DNA of 20,756 nt from CAYUCJ01 sp049282265. GTDB lineage: Bacteria; Desulfobacterota; DSM-4660; Desulfatiglandales; Desulfatiglandaceae. The translations under genes and the position numbers were made by a program. A model generated the notes under the pieces. That model was not told the origin of the DNA, ran no database searches, and was given only the letters and a program-made list of their open reading frames with translations. This document shows positions 14,769 to 20,756 of the stretch, one piece after another (position 1 is the stretch's first letter; the number at the start of each line of letters is the position of its first letter). The DNA lies in the NCBI GenBank assembly GCA_049282265.1, contig JBAPTR010000001.1, positions 1 through 20,756 of the forward strand, in the 5' to 3' direction.

Positions 14769-15161
14769 ATGACGAGATATCGGATTATTTTTTGTGGCAT
14801 CCATGGTGATGAAAGCGCATTTGAGCTGCGGTTGATCAGAATGGGTGTGTCGATGGAAGCCTTGCAGCCCATGATTGAAAAGGCGCCCCTTGTGGTGAAA
14901 CGCGGTCTAACACGGCCTGAGGCCAACCGCTACGCTCGAAAATTGCAGGAGGCGGGGGGCCTGGTGTCCATTGAGGAATACAAGGACCATGAACAGCGTG
15001 ATCGTGACAGAAAAACCATGGCTGTGGCCTCATTTGATCGATTTACCCTTTGCCCTGAATGCGGACTCAAGCAGACAAAGGGGCACTTTTGTGTCCGTTG
15101 CGGTTTCAGATTGAAAGGGAAGGCCGAAGGGTCGAACTCAGAACGTGTCAAGGATTGTTAA
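14769..15161 (+). CDS. Uncharacterised zinc-ribbon protein
   Basis: The preferred start is the ATG at 14769 (130 residues), because an earlier in-frame ATG at 14682 lies before the pyrG terminator hairpin and would translate through it. The N-terminal part (about 1-70) contains PLVVKRGLTRPEANRYARKLQEAGG, a pattern I recall at the N-terminus of assorted proteobacterial membrane and zinc-ribbon proteins; the function is unknown. The C-terminus has one zinc ribbon, CPECGLKQTKGHFCVRCG, with four cysteines. No signal peptide or membrane helix is seen. The end overlaps the next gene by 17 nt, so the two are probably cotranslated. The family is not firmly recognised. Confidence 0.7.
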   Translation: MTRYRIIFCGIHGDESAFELRLIRMGVSMEALQPMIEKAPLVVKRGLTRPEANRYARKLQEAGGLVSIEEYKDHEQRDRDRKTMAVASFDRFTLCPECGLKQTKGHFCVRCGFRLKGKAEGSNSERVKDC

Positions 15162-15669
15162 TCTGGAAGAAGGCAGGCTGTTCATTGCTGCGAAGAAGGG
15201 TTACCGAAACTGGGTAAGTCACTTCGGGGAATGTTTCGGGGTGAACACAAAGTTGTCCGAAGTTTCCAAGACCACCCTTGCCTATCTGGCCCAGGGTAAG
15301 GACAAAGGGACGTTTTATCTCTACGACCTGATAATGAATCTTGATAGACTGGGTTCCGGCTTCGAATTCAATGAACTTGATGCCCTGAACAAGATGAAGG
15401 TCATCGACCGATATCTCTTTCTGCTGGACCGGATTAGATTTGAGTCCATGAAACGCTTGGGATGGATTGATGACTATCCCGGCGAAGCATCAAGCATTGT
15501 GGAACTGGTCACACGGTTTGATGAACTGGCGCCCGGCCTGCAGGCAAAGACTCCCACTCTCAGCCGGTCACACTCCGGTTACAGAGAATTCGCGGCCTTG
15601 AACGCCTTCGATCGTGAGGCCTACGTCCGAAGGCTCATCCCCAAGATCCTGCAGAAAATTCAGGACTAG
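15145..15669 (+). CDS. Conserved hypothetical protein
   Basis: I do not recognise a named domain in this 174-residue protein. It starts at GTG 15145, inside the end of the zinc-ribbon gene. The sequence is mostly helical in character, without membrane segments, signal peptide or obvious catalytic motif. Segments such as YLYDLIMNLDRLG, KMKVIDRYLFLLDRIRFE and KRLGWIDDYP look like conserved helical packing. I have the impression of similar proteins of unknown function in other deltaproteobacteria, but no search was possible. It is probably a partner of the zinc-ribbon protein. Its TAG stop shares the palindrome CTAG (15666-15669) with the stop of the convergent gene. Confidence 0.7.
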   Translation: MSRIVNLEEGRLFIAAKKGYRNWVSHFGECFGVNTKLSEVSKTTLAYLAQGKDKGTFYLYDLIMNLDRLGSGFEFNELDALNKMKVIDRYLFLLDRIRFESMKRLGWIDDYPGEASSIVELVTRFDELAPGLQAKTPTLSRSHSGYREFAALNAFDREAYVRRLIPKILQKIQD

Positions 15670-15923
15670 TCCATCACCTTGAAGACCTGATCGTTTTCCC
15701 GGACCCTCTCTTTGACCTTGATGCCGATGAGGTCTCCCACCTTTGCTTCTTCCACAGCCTGGTTGTCCATCTCCATGCTGCTGATCTCTTCAGTGAAATC
15801 GGTGGTATGCCCCTTGTATCGGAGCACGTCACCTACCTTGATGGACCCGTTGGTGACTTCAATGGCAGCCACACTGGGTTTCAAGAAAAACTTGATCACA
15901 AGGGCTACTTGTTCCTCAGACAT
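15666..15923 (-). CDS. Stand-alone EF-Tu domain 2-like protein
   Basis: The 85-residue protein is a single beta-barrel of the translation-factor domain 2 type. It has the spaced glycine and valine pattern of that fold: VTNGSIKVGDVLRYKGHTTDF, then ISSMEMDNQAVEEAKVGDLIGIKV and RVRENDQVFKV. There is no GTPase domain. Similar short proteins are annotated as translation elongation factor-like, and the barrel also resembles the C-terminal domain of U32 peptidase/tRNA-hydroxylation proteins. No such gene is next to it here. GGAGGT lies close upstream of the ATG at 15923, giving a strong ribosome binding site. The gene is convergent with the hypothetical gene at 15145 and overlaps it by 3 nt (15666-15668 is its stop). 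Confidence 0.8.
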   Translation of the reverse strand: MSEEQVALVIKFFLKPSVAAIEVTNGSIKVGDVLRYKGHTTDFTEEISSMEMDNQAVEEAKVGDLIGIKVKERVRENDQVFKVMD

Positions 15924-16110
15924 GGCAGTACCTCCTCACTAAAGACGATAGTAACCAAAATTAGCTTATTGTCTATCATCTTTTGGCATGGGTGTCAAGA
16001 AATCTGTCCACATTGTAGCCCACCTCAGCAGCGTTCCCTGAAATCTGCACCATTGAGATGAACCGGAAAATGTTATTGAACCATTTGAGGCTTTCGACTA
16101 AGATTACGGA

Positions 16111-16872
16111 ATGGAAGACTACAAAGAACAACTGGCACATATCCTTGCCGACACAGGAGCCCTTTTTTTTGATCGGGACTTGCTCTTGAAAGATGGGAGA
16201 CCGACACCCTATTTTGTGAACATGGCCATGTTTAAGACCGGTCGTCTGAGCCTGGAGCTGGGCTCTTTTTTCGCAGATATGATAGTCTCAAAGGGGTTGG
16301 TTGAAGAAACGGATATCATCATGGGTCCTTCCTACAAGGGGAGCGCCATTGCCCTTTCTAGCGCAATTGCCCTTTGGAAAAACCATGGCCGGGATATCCT
16401 TTTTGAGTACGACCGAAAAGAGGCCAAGACGCACGGTGAAGGAAGTGTCTCGAGAAGCCTTTTTGTAAACAGGGCCTTCTTTGACGGGTGCCGTATCTTC
16501 ATTGTAGATGACGTGGCCACTTCCATGGGCACGAAATATGATCTTTTGGAAAAAATCAGGAACCATGCCCGAGATTCAAAAAGCCATTACCATATAACAG
16601 GGATTGGGATCGGAATCGACAGAGAGCAGACAACTGCGATCTACGATGAGCATGGTAAAGTGGTCGTGGGCAAACGGGGGAAGGATGCCATAGGTGAATT
16701 TGTTGAAAAGAGCGACGTTCCTGTCTATGCGGTAGCCGGGATCCGGGAAATAGTGGAGTTCCTTTACCGGGAAAAGATATCCGTTCTCGTAAACGGCGAA
16801 AAAAAGCCCATGGATGGAAAGATCAAGGCCGCCTTTGACGCCTATCTTGAGATGTATGGGGCCTCCAGATGA
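16111..16872 (+). CDS. pyrE: Orotate phosphoribosyltransferase-type enzyme
   Basis: PyrE joins orotate and PRPP to give OMP in de novo pyrimidine synthesis. The 253-residue product has KDGRPTPYFVNM (27-38), the phosphate loop GPSYKGSAIA (72-81), the catalytic-loop motif DRKEAKTHGEG (101-111) that is diagnostic for OPRTs, and the PRPP motif RIFIVDDVATSMGT (128-141) with D133/D134. It is about 40 residues longer than the usual bacterial PyrE, the excess being mostly a C-terminal extension after about 220, so a variant role is possible. The next gene starts at its stop codon (ATGA overlap), which indicates an operon with the Nudix gene. The ribosome binding site is weak. Confidence 0.85.
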   Translation: MEDYKEQLAHILADTGALFFDRDLLLKDGRPTPYFVNMAMFKTGRLSLELGSFFADMIVSKGLVEETDIIMGPSYKGSAIALSSAIALWKNHGRDILFEYDRKEAKTHGEGSVSRSLFVNRAFFDGCRIFIVDDVATSMGTKYDLLEKIRNHARDSKSHYHITGIGIGIDREQTTAIYDEHGKVVVGKRGKDAIGEFVEKSDVPVYAVAGIREIVEFLYREKISVLVNGEKKPMDGKIKAAFDAYLEMYGASR

Positions 16873-17513
16873 GTAATTGCTTTCCCCATGAAGGTGCTAC
16901 AATGCCCAGCCTGAATCATACTGCGGAGATGATAAAGGATATCCTTCTTAAAAGGGAACCAAGAAGGATTTACGCCGGAGGTAATTCTCTCCGCCATGCG
17001 GGTGTACTTCTCCCTCTCCTCGAGAGAGAAAGGAACATCTTTGTCCTTCTTACCAAGCGGACAAACAATGTGGAGCATCACAAGGGGCAGATATCCTTTC
17101 CTGGAGGCGCTGTTGATAAAAAGGACAGCTCTTTCAAGGAAACAGCCCTGCGGGAAACCCGGGAAGAGATAGGTCTGTCGAAGGAATTCATCGAGATACT
17201 GGGTGTTATTGATGATACCCTGACGCTCGTATCGAATTTTCTCATACATCCCTACGTGGGCATTGTCCGGTCGGGATGCATCTATTCGCTTAATCCCGCC
17301 GAGGTGGATAGGGTGCTGGAAGTTCCCTTGGCCGTGTTTCACCCACGATATGCCGGCATGAAAAACTATACATTTGAACATGAGGGGAAATCCTTTCAGG
17401 CGCCCGGTTACGAGTATTCGGGAGATGTTATATGGGGTGCCACCGCCAGGATCATGGATAACTTCATGCAAATCCTGGGAGACAAAATCCCCTTGCTTCA
17501 CCCGAAAAAATAG
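16869..17513 (+). CDS. Nudix hydrolase, CoA pyrophosphatase type
   Basis: This type of Nudix enzyme cleaves CoA and CoA derivatives into phosphopantetheine and 3',5'-ADP, removing oxidised CoA. The 214-residue product shows the CoA-specific segment LLTKRTNNVEHHKGQISFPGG (60-80) followed by the Nudix box, with the REEIGL-type end TALRETREEIGL (92-103). The position usually occupied by the first Nudix glutamate is D86, as is common in this subfamily. The ATG at 16869 overlaps the pyrE stop; an internal ATG at 16902 has AAGGTG 6 nt upstream and is an equally good start, giving 203 residues. No membrane segment is seen. It should be a cytosolic housecleaning enzyme cotranscribed with pyrE. Confidence 0.88.
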   Translation: MSNCFPHEGATMPSLNHTAEMIKDILLKREPRRIYAGGNSLRHAGVLLPLLERERNIFVLLTKRTNNVEHHKGQISFPGGAVDKKDSSFKETALRETREEIGLSKEFIEILGVIDDTLTLVSNFLIHPYVGIVRSGCIYSLNPAEVDRVLEVPLAVFHPRYAGMKNYTFEHEGKSFQAPGYEYSGDVIWGATARIMDNFMQILGDKIPLLHPKK

Positions 17514-17530
17514 GATATACCTCATGTCAT

Positions 17531-17607
17531 CGGGACGTGGCTCAGCCTGGTAGAGCACCGCGTTCGGGACGCGGGAGTCGCTGGTTCAAATCCAGTCGTC
17601 CCGACCA
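17531..17607 (+). tRNA. tRNA-Pro (anticodon CGG)
   Basis: The 77-nt gene has acceptor stem CGGGACG paired with CGTCCCG, discriminator A and an encoded CCA. The anticodon stem CCGCG/CGCGG encloses the loop TTCGGGA with anticodon CGG. The T loop GGTTCAAATCC is normal. It reads CCG. Its 3' end lies 10 bp from the truncated Rad52-like gene, a position often used by integrating elements. Confidence 0.97.
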
Positions 17608-17617
17608 TTTTAGAATC

Positions 17618-18067
17618 TTATTTTTGTAGTGATAAAAGGGAATTAGGCGCACTGTCTTTTTCCCTTTTGTCGTTGTGGGGCACAAATGGGGCTCTTTTCT
17701 TACCTTTCATATATGGATTATAGACTTTATCCATGAAGACCTCCCCTTCGAACCTCGTTTCCGCCGCTTTCAGGTCATCAGCAATGGAGACGATTTCTCC
17801 GGTTTCTTTGGCCCTGGTAATCTGGCTGCAACCGAACTGGGCCTTAACCACTGCTTCTGCAGTCAGCTTCCCGAGGACAACAACCTCGTCTTTCTCCTCC
17901 AGGATCTCATGCCGAAGGATTTCGAATGACCACTTGCCGTCAAAGGCCTCATTGAGGCGCTTGATGACTGCGTGTCCTTCGATATAATCGAGCGTGTTGC
18001 CAAGTGTTCCGACCCGCTGCTTGATTTGGCCGGGTTCAAAGGGTTTTTCCAGTAGTTCTCTGTTCAT
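17618..18067 (-). CDS. Rad52/Rad22-like annealing protein, atypical or truncated C-terminus
   Basis: Residues 1-102 match the N-terminal core of bacterial and phage Rad52/Rad22-type proteins: TLDYIEGHAVIKRLNEAFDGKWSFEI (25-50 region), EVVVLGKLTA, QFGCSQITRAK and SIADDLKAA. Such proteins anneal complementary single strands in recombination. In the family as I remember it, the last of these motifs is followed by an ATLLGVGLHLY-like segment. Here it is replaced by about 47 unrelated residues (ETRFEGEVFMDKVYNPYMKG onward), and neither other frame restores the expected segment. The gene ends 10 bp from the tRNA-Pro 3' end. It may be a remnant, but the frame is open and AGGAG precedes the ATG at 18067, so expression is possible. 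Confidence 0.7.
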   Translation of the reverse strand: MNRELLEKPFEPGQIKQRVGTLGNTLDYIEGHAVIKRLNEAFDGKWSFEILRHEILEEKDEVVVLGKLTAEAVVKAQFGCSQITRAKETGEIVSIADDLKAAETRFEGEVFMDKVYNPYMKGKKRAPFVPHNDKREKDSAPNSLLSLQK

Positions 18068-18087
18068 GATGTGTTCTCCTCTCTCGT

Positions 18088-18107
18088 GTTTTGGTTGGGT
18101 CCAAAAC
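18088..18107 (-). promoter_or_regulatory. Inverted repeat next to the Rad52-like ribosome binding site
   Basis: GTTTTGG (18088-18094) and CCAAAAC (18101-18107) form perfect 7-bp arms around six bases. It may be an operator or an RNA hairpin affecting translation. Confidence 0.4.
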
Positions 18108-18114
18108 GCAAAGA

Positions 18115-18145
18115 GGGCCAGCCGATCTCAATGACCGACTGACCC
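18115..18145 (-). terminator. Hairpin with terminator or attenuator character
   Basis: Read on the minus strand, GGGTCAG pairs with CTGGCCC and, inside, CGGTC pairs with GATCG around a 5-nt loop, with G-T wobbles. TCTTTGCGTTTT follows. It could end transcription from an upstream minus-strand gene that is now lost, or attenuate the Rad52-like gene. Confidence 0.45.
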
Positions 18146-18236
18146 CGTGGTTAATGTTGTTGGCGACTTTATGTTCGCCTGCTTATACCTTAAATGATTT
18201 GCTCACCTCCTTTCGTGGTGGAGTTTTACGGCTGCC

Positions 18237-18256
18237 TTTGGACAACGTTGTCCAAA
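18237..18256. promoter_or_regulatory. Perfect 20-bp palindrome, candidate operator
   Basis: TTTGGACAACGTTGTCCAAA reads the same on both strands with no mismatch. It lies in noncoding DNA about 170 bp upstream of the Rad52-like start and about 360 bp upstream of the kinase. The size and symmetry fit a dimeric helix-turn-helix repressor site; the regulator is unknown. Confidence 0.6.
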
Positions 18257-18387
18257 ACTGGGATTCCGGTATGGATTTTGCATTCGATAGGACTAGAAGA
18301 TTGGGCTAGAATGGCGATATTATCGTTTTGATATTTTTCTTTGATGTTCGATAGGAATGAAGTGATTAAGGCTATGCCTATGCCAAG

Positions 18388-18564
18388 AAATCCGGCGACA
18401 CAAGGGACATTGAAAATTCTACGCAGAAAGAGCAGCTGCTTGAGGAAACTGAATGTTATTATCGGGCCTTTTTCGAGCACGGGCCGGATGGCGTTGTGGT
18501 CTTGGATCCTGAAACCGCCCGGCCTATCGATTTCAATGATCAGGTCTGTCGGCAGTCAGGTTAG
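18388..18564 (+). pseudogene. PAS-domain fragment of a decayed sensor kinase
   Basis: One frame (ACG at 18421 in phase) reads QKEQLLEETECYY, then RAFFEHGPDGVVVLDPETAR, then PIDFNDQVCRQ before a TAG at 18562-18564. This is the first half of a typical PAS domain with its preceding coiled-coil segment. The frame opens after a TAA at 18367 and has no ATG, GTG or TTG start, and the second half of the PAS domain is missing. It is therefore a remnant, perhaps left by recombination between PAS-encoding genes. It lies just upstream of an intact multi-PAS kinase. Confidence 0.75.
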
Positions 18565-18597
18565 CTCATGGCATCACCGAAAGAAAGGAGATAGGTA

Positions 18598-20756
18598 ATG
18601 ACGAGTGAAAAGAGCCTGACACAATCCCGGGAATACGACGAGAACATCATCAACACCGTGCGTGAACCCTTAATCGTTCTGAATCAAGATCTAAGGGTGC
18701 TCTCAGTCAGCCGTTCCTTCTACGGGGTCTTCAAGGTAAAGCCTGAAGAGACCGTGGGGCAGCTTATCTATGACCTGGGCAATAAACAATGGGATATCCC
18801 CAAGCTGCGGGAACTGCTGGAAACCATCCTCCCCCAAAAAACCAGCTTTGATGACTATGAGGTTGAACACGATTTTGCCACCATCGGCAGGCGCGTCATG
18901 CTGTTGAATGCCCGGCAGATTGAACAAACGTGGGGCAAGGAACGGATCATCCTCCTGGCCATCGAGGACATTACCGAGCGCAGGAGATTGGAAGACCTGC
19001 TGGAAGAGTCTGAAAAGCGCTACAGGTGCATTTTTGAGACCGCCACCGATGGGATCGTGCTTCTCGAAAAACGCGAAGGACATATCGTCCATGCGAATCC
19101 GGCTGCCGTGAAAATGCTGGGTTATTCCGAAGCGGAGTACATCGGCAAAATGCTGAAGGATATCGGTGTCCCAATTGATATGGATGATTTCCCAACGATA
19201 ATGGAATCCTTGAAAAAGAGCGGCATTCTTAATTACGAAGATGTTCCGATAAAATCCAAGTCCGGACAGGATGTCCACGCGGACATATATATGGTCAACA
19301 GGGCGAAGCTGGCCCAATGTAATATTCGTGATGTCAGTGAAAGGAAACTGGCTGATAAAATATTTAAAGAAGAGAAAAAGTTTATTGAAAATGCACTCAA
19401 TACATTGAAAGACTTATTCTTTGTTTTTGATTTAGAGGGCAAATTCCTTAGGTGGAATCAGAGAATAAGTGCTGTCACCGGCTACACCGACAGGGAAATT
19501 TCCTTGATGAAAGTCACTGATTTTTTCCGGAATGATGAAAAAGAGCGAGTATCCAAGGCCATTCTGGAGGGGATTAAGAAAGGCAGTGCCAGTCTTAATG
19601 CAACATTAGTTGCCAAAGACGAGAGGCAAATCCCCTATGAGTTCAGCGCGGCGATATTGAATGATGTTCAAAACAAACCCATAGGTTTAAGTGGTATTGG
19701 CAGAGACATCACCGAGCGAAAACAGATAGAGGAGGCGCTGATCAATTCCGAGCGAAAGTGGCGGAACGTTCTAATCAATACACCTCAGATCGGCATTTCA
19801 CTGAATCCGGATGCCAAAATTGTCTTTGCGAATGCACATTTTCAGAAGATCACAGGATGGAAGAGGGAAGAAATCATCGGACAGGATTGGTTTGACATGT
19901 TCATCCCTGAAAATATCCGGGAAGAAATCCGAGCTATTTTCAAGAGAAACATGCACGACAAGGACACCTCCGGGTTTTCAACCTATGAAAACGACATTGT
20001 GATCAAAAATGGCGAGTTGCGCCACATTGCATGGTCGAACGTCCTTACAAAGGACGCCCATGGCCAGATTTCAGACATTACCTGTCTTGGTGTTGACTTG
20101 ACGGAAAGCAAGCAGGCTGAGGATGTCTTAAAGAAGAGCGAAACCAGGTTAAGAAGCATATTCCAGGCATCACCCCTTGGCATAGGCCTGATCAGTAAGG
20201 ATCGCAAGATGCAATGGCACAACGAGACCGCGGCTCGGATGTTGGGTTATTCTTCAGAGGAGATTGATGGAAAGAATGCCAGGGTACTCTTCGCAAGTGA
20301 TGAGGAGTTTGAACGGGTCGGAGAGGCCATAAACACCCTTGGGCCGGGGAAAAAGACATCCGAGATTGAGACCCAATGGGTGCGAAAAGAGGGATCGACC
20401 TTTGACTGCCATATTAGCTATGCCTTGCTGGATCCCGAATCCAAAAACAGCGTGACACTGGCCATGATCGAGGACATCACGGAACAGAAAAAAGCGGAGG
20501 AAGAAAAGAGAAAACTGGAGACCCAGCTCAACCAGGCCCAGAAGATGGAGGCCATCGGTGTGCTTGCAGGAGGAGTGGCCCATGACTTCAACAACATACT
20601 GACTGCCATCATCGGAAACGCCGAGCTGGCCCTGATGGATTTGGACAAAGATACATCCCTTTATGGAAGCATAGACGAGATCCGGAAGGCCGGACATAGG
20701 GCTGCCACACTGACGCGCCAGCTCCTGGCCTTCAGCCGGAAGGAGTTGATCCGGCC
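18598..20756 (+). CDS. Multi-PAS sensor histidine kinase (partial, runs off window)
   Basis: The frame is open from the ATG at 18598 (AAGGAG about 9 nt upstream) to the window end, at least 719 residues. I read five PAS domains at about 15-125, 135-250, 260-372, 380-505 and 515-630. Each is closed by the usual PAC-end motif: IEDITERRR, IRDVSERK, GRDITERK, VDLTESK and IEDITEQKK. A HisKA domain follows with KMEAIGVLAGGVAHDFNNIL, where H662 is the predicted phosphorylation site. The HATPase domain, and any receiver, must lie beyond the window. No membrane helix is evident in the visible part, so it is probably a soluble sensor of redox, oxygen or small ligands. The GGVAHDFNNIL type often occurs in hybrid kinases. 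Confidence 0.93.
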   Translation, partial: MTSEKSLTQSREYDENIINTVREPLIVLNQDLRVLSVSRSFYGVFKVKPEETVGQLIYDLGNKQWDIPKLRELLETILPQKTSFDDYEVEHDFATIGRRVMLLNARQIEQTWGKERIILLAIEDITERRRLEDLLEESEKRYRCIFETATDGIVLLEKREGHIVHANPAAVKMLGYSEAEYIGKMLKDIGVPIDMDDFPTIMESLKKSGILNYEDVPIKSKSGQDVHADIYMVNRAKLAQCNIRDVSERKLADKIFKEEKKFIENALNTLKDLFFVFDLEGKFLRWNQRISAVTGYTDREISLMKVTDFFRNDEKERVSKAILEGIKKGSASLNATLVAKDERQIPYEFSAAILNDVQNKPIGLSGIGRDITERKQIEEALINSERKWRNVLINTPQIGISLNPDAKIVFANAHFQKITGWKREEIIGQDWFDMFIPENIREEIRAIFKRNMHDKDTSGFSTYENDIVIKNGELRHIAWSNVLTKDAHGQISDITCLGVDLTESKQAEDVLKKSETRLRSIFQASPLGIGLISKDRKMQWHNETAARMLGYSSEEIDGKNARVLFASDEEFERVGEAINTLGPGKKTSEIETQWVRKEGSTFDCHISYALLDPESKNSVTLAMIEDITEQKKAEEEKRKLETQLNQAQKMEAIGVLAGGVAHDFNNILTAIIGNAELALMDLDKDTSLYGSIDEIRKAGHRAATLTRQLLAFSRKELIR

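Larger units (their letters stand above)
18068..18380. other. Dyad-rich noncoding region upstream of the Rad52-like gene
   Basis: This region holds no credible gene. On the minus strand, in order of transcription toward the Rad52-like gene, it carries a 20-bp perfect palindrome (18237-18256), a 12-nt perfect 16S-complementary GAAAGGAGGTGA (18207-18218) with no reading frame of note after it, a GGCGA/TCGCC hairpin, a terminator-like hairpin (18115-18145) and a dyad (18088-18107) just before the ribosome binding site. Confidence 0.5.

Noticed and set aside
16132..16152. Sigma54-like TGGCAC...TTGC
   Set aside because: The GG and GC doublets are 11 bases apart rather than 10, and the site is inside the pyrE coding sequence.
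17634..17668. AAAAGGGAA/TTCCCTTTT inverted repeat as a tRNA-Pro terminator
   Set aside because: The stem is AT-rich with a 17-nt loop and lies inside the Rad52-like reading frame. It may be weakly active but is not convincing.
18226..18480. 84-codon hydrophobic frame on the minus strand
   Set aside because: It runs antisense to the PAS fragment and through the 20-bp palindrome, lacks a ribosome binding site, and resembles no family.
1..20756. CRISPR array, insertion sequence or intact prophage
   Set aside because: No regularly spaced direct repeats, transposase, integrase or structural phage gene were seen.

Overview
The window looks like a chromosomal segment of a free-living, probably anaerobic deltaproteobacterium (Desulfobacterota). 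This is an inference from the gene styles: a GAF-type sigma54 activator, tandem MotB/OmpA proteins behind a sigma54 promoter, an AmrS radical-SAM enzyme, a stand-alone EF-Tu-like domain protein and a large multi-PAS hybrid-style kinase. No rRNA or diagnostic respiration gene is present, so the assignment is tentative. Genes lie on both strands in short operons. No CRISPR array, intact insertion sequence or complete prophage is visible.

Layout. 1-1413: a foldback repeat, then a methyltransferase and cupin pair. 1608-4407 (minus): dnaX, a second foldback repeat, two tRNA-Ser genes (GGA, CGA) and tadA. 4530-6330 (minus): amrS overlapped by a second methyltransferase, then a half copy of the foldback repeat. 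6566-9026 (minus): a GAF/AAA+/Fis sigma54 activator and a crotonase-fold enzyme with altered catalytic positions. 9261-10994 (plus): a sigma54 promoter and two overlapping MotB-like genes joined at a G9 tract. 11050-12765 (minus): der and a receiver-only response regulator. 13061-15669 (plus): a divergent CTP synthase with a clear terminator, then two overlapping genes of unknown function. 15666-15923 (minus): the EF-Tu-like domain protein. 16111-17607 (plus): orotate phosphoribosyltransferase, a Nudix CoA pyrophosphatase and tRNA-Pro(CGG). 17618-18564: a Rad52-like gene with an atypical C-terminus next to the tRNA 3' end, a dyad-rich leader and a decayed PAS fragment. 18598-end: a five-PAS histidine kinase that runs off the window.

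How it fits together. Most of the window is housekeeping: DNA replication (dnaX), wobble decoding (tadA and tRNAs), ribosome assembly (der), pyrimidine nucleotides (pyrG and a pyrE-type enzyme) and metabolite repair (Nudix). The accessory signals are the foldback repeat family (three copies, with paired changes between arms), the MotB pair with a one-base-slippage fusion geometry, and the tRNA-Pro/Rad52/PAS-fragment stretch, which looks like an eroded integration or rearrangement site. None of these proves a new system, but the repeat family and the G9 junction are the strongest leads.
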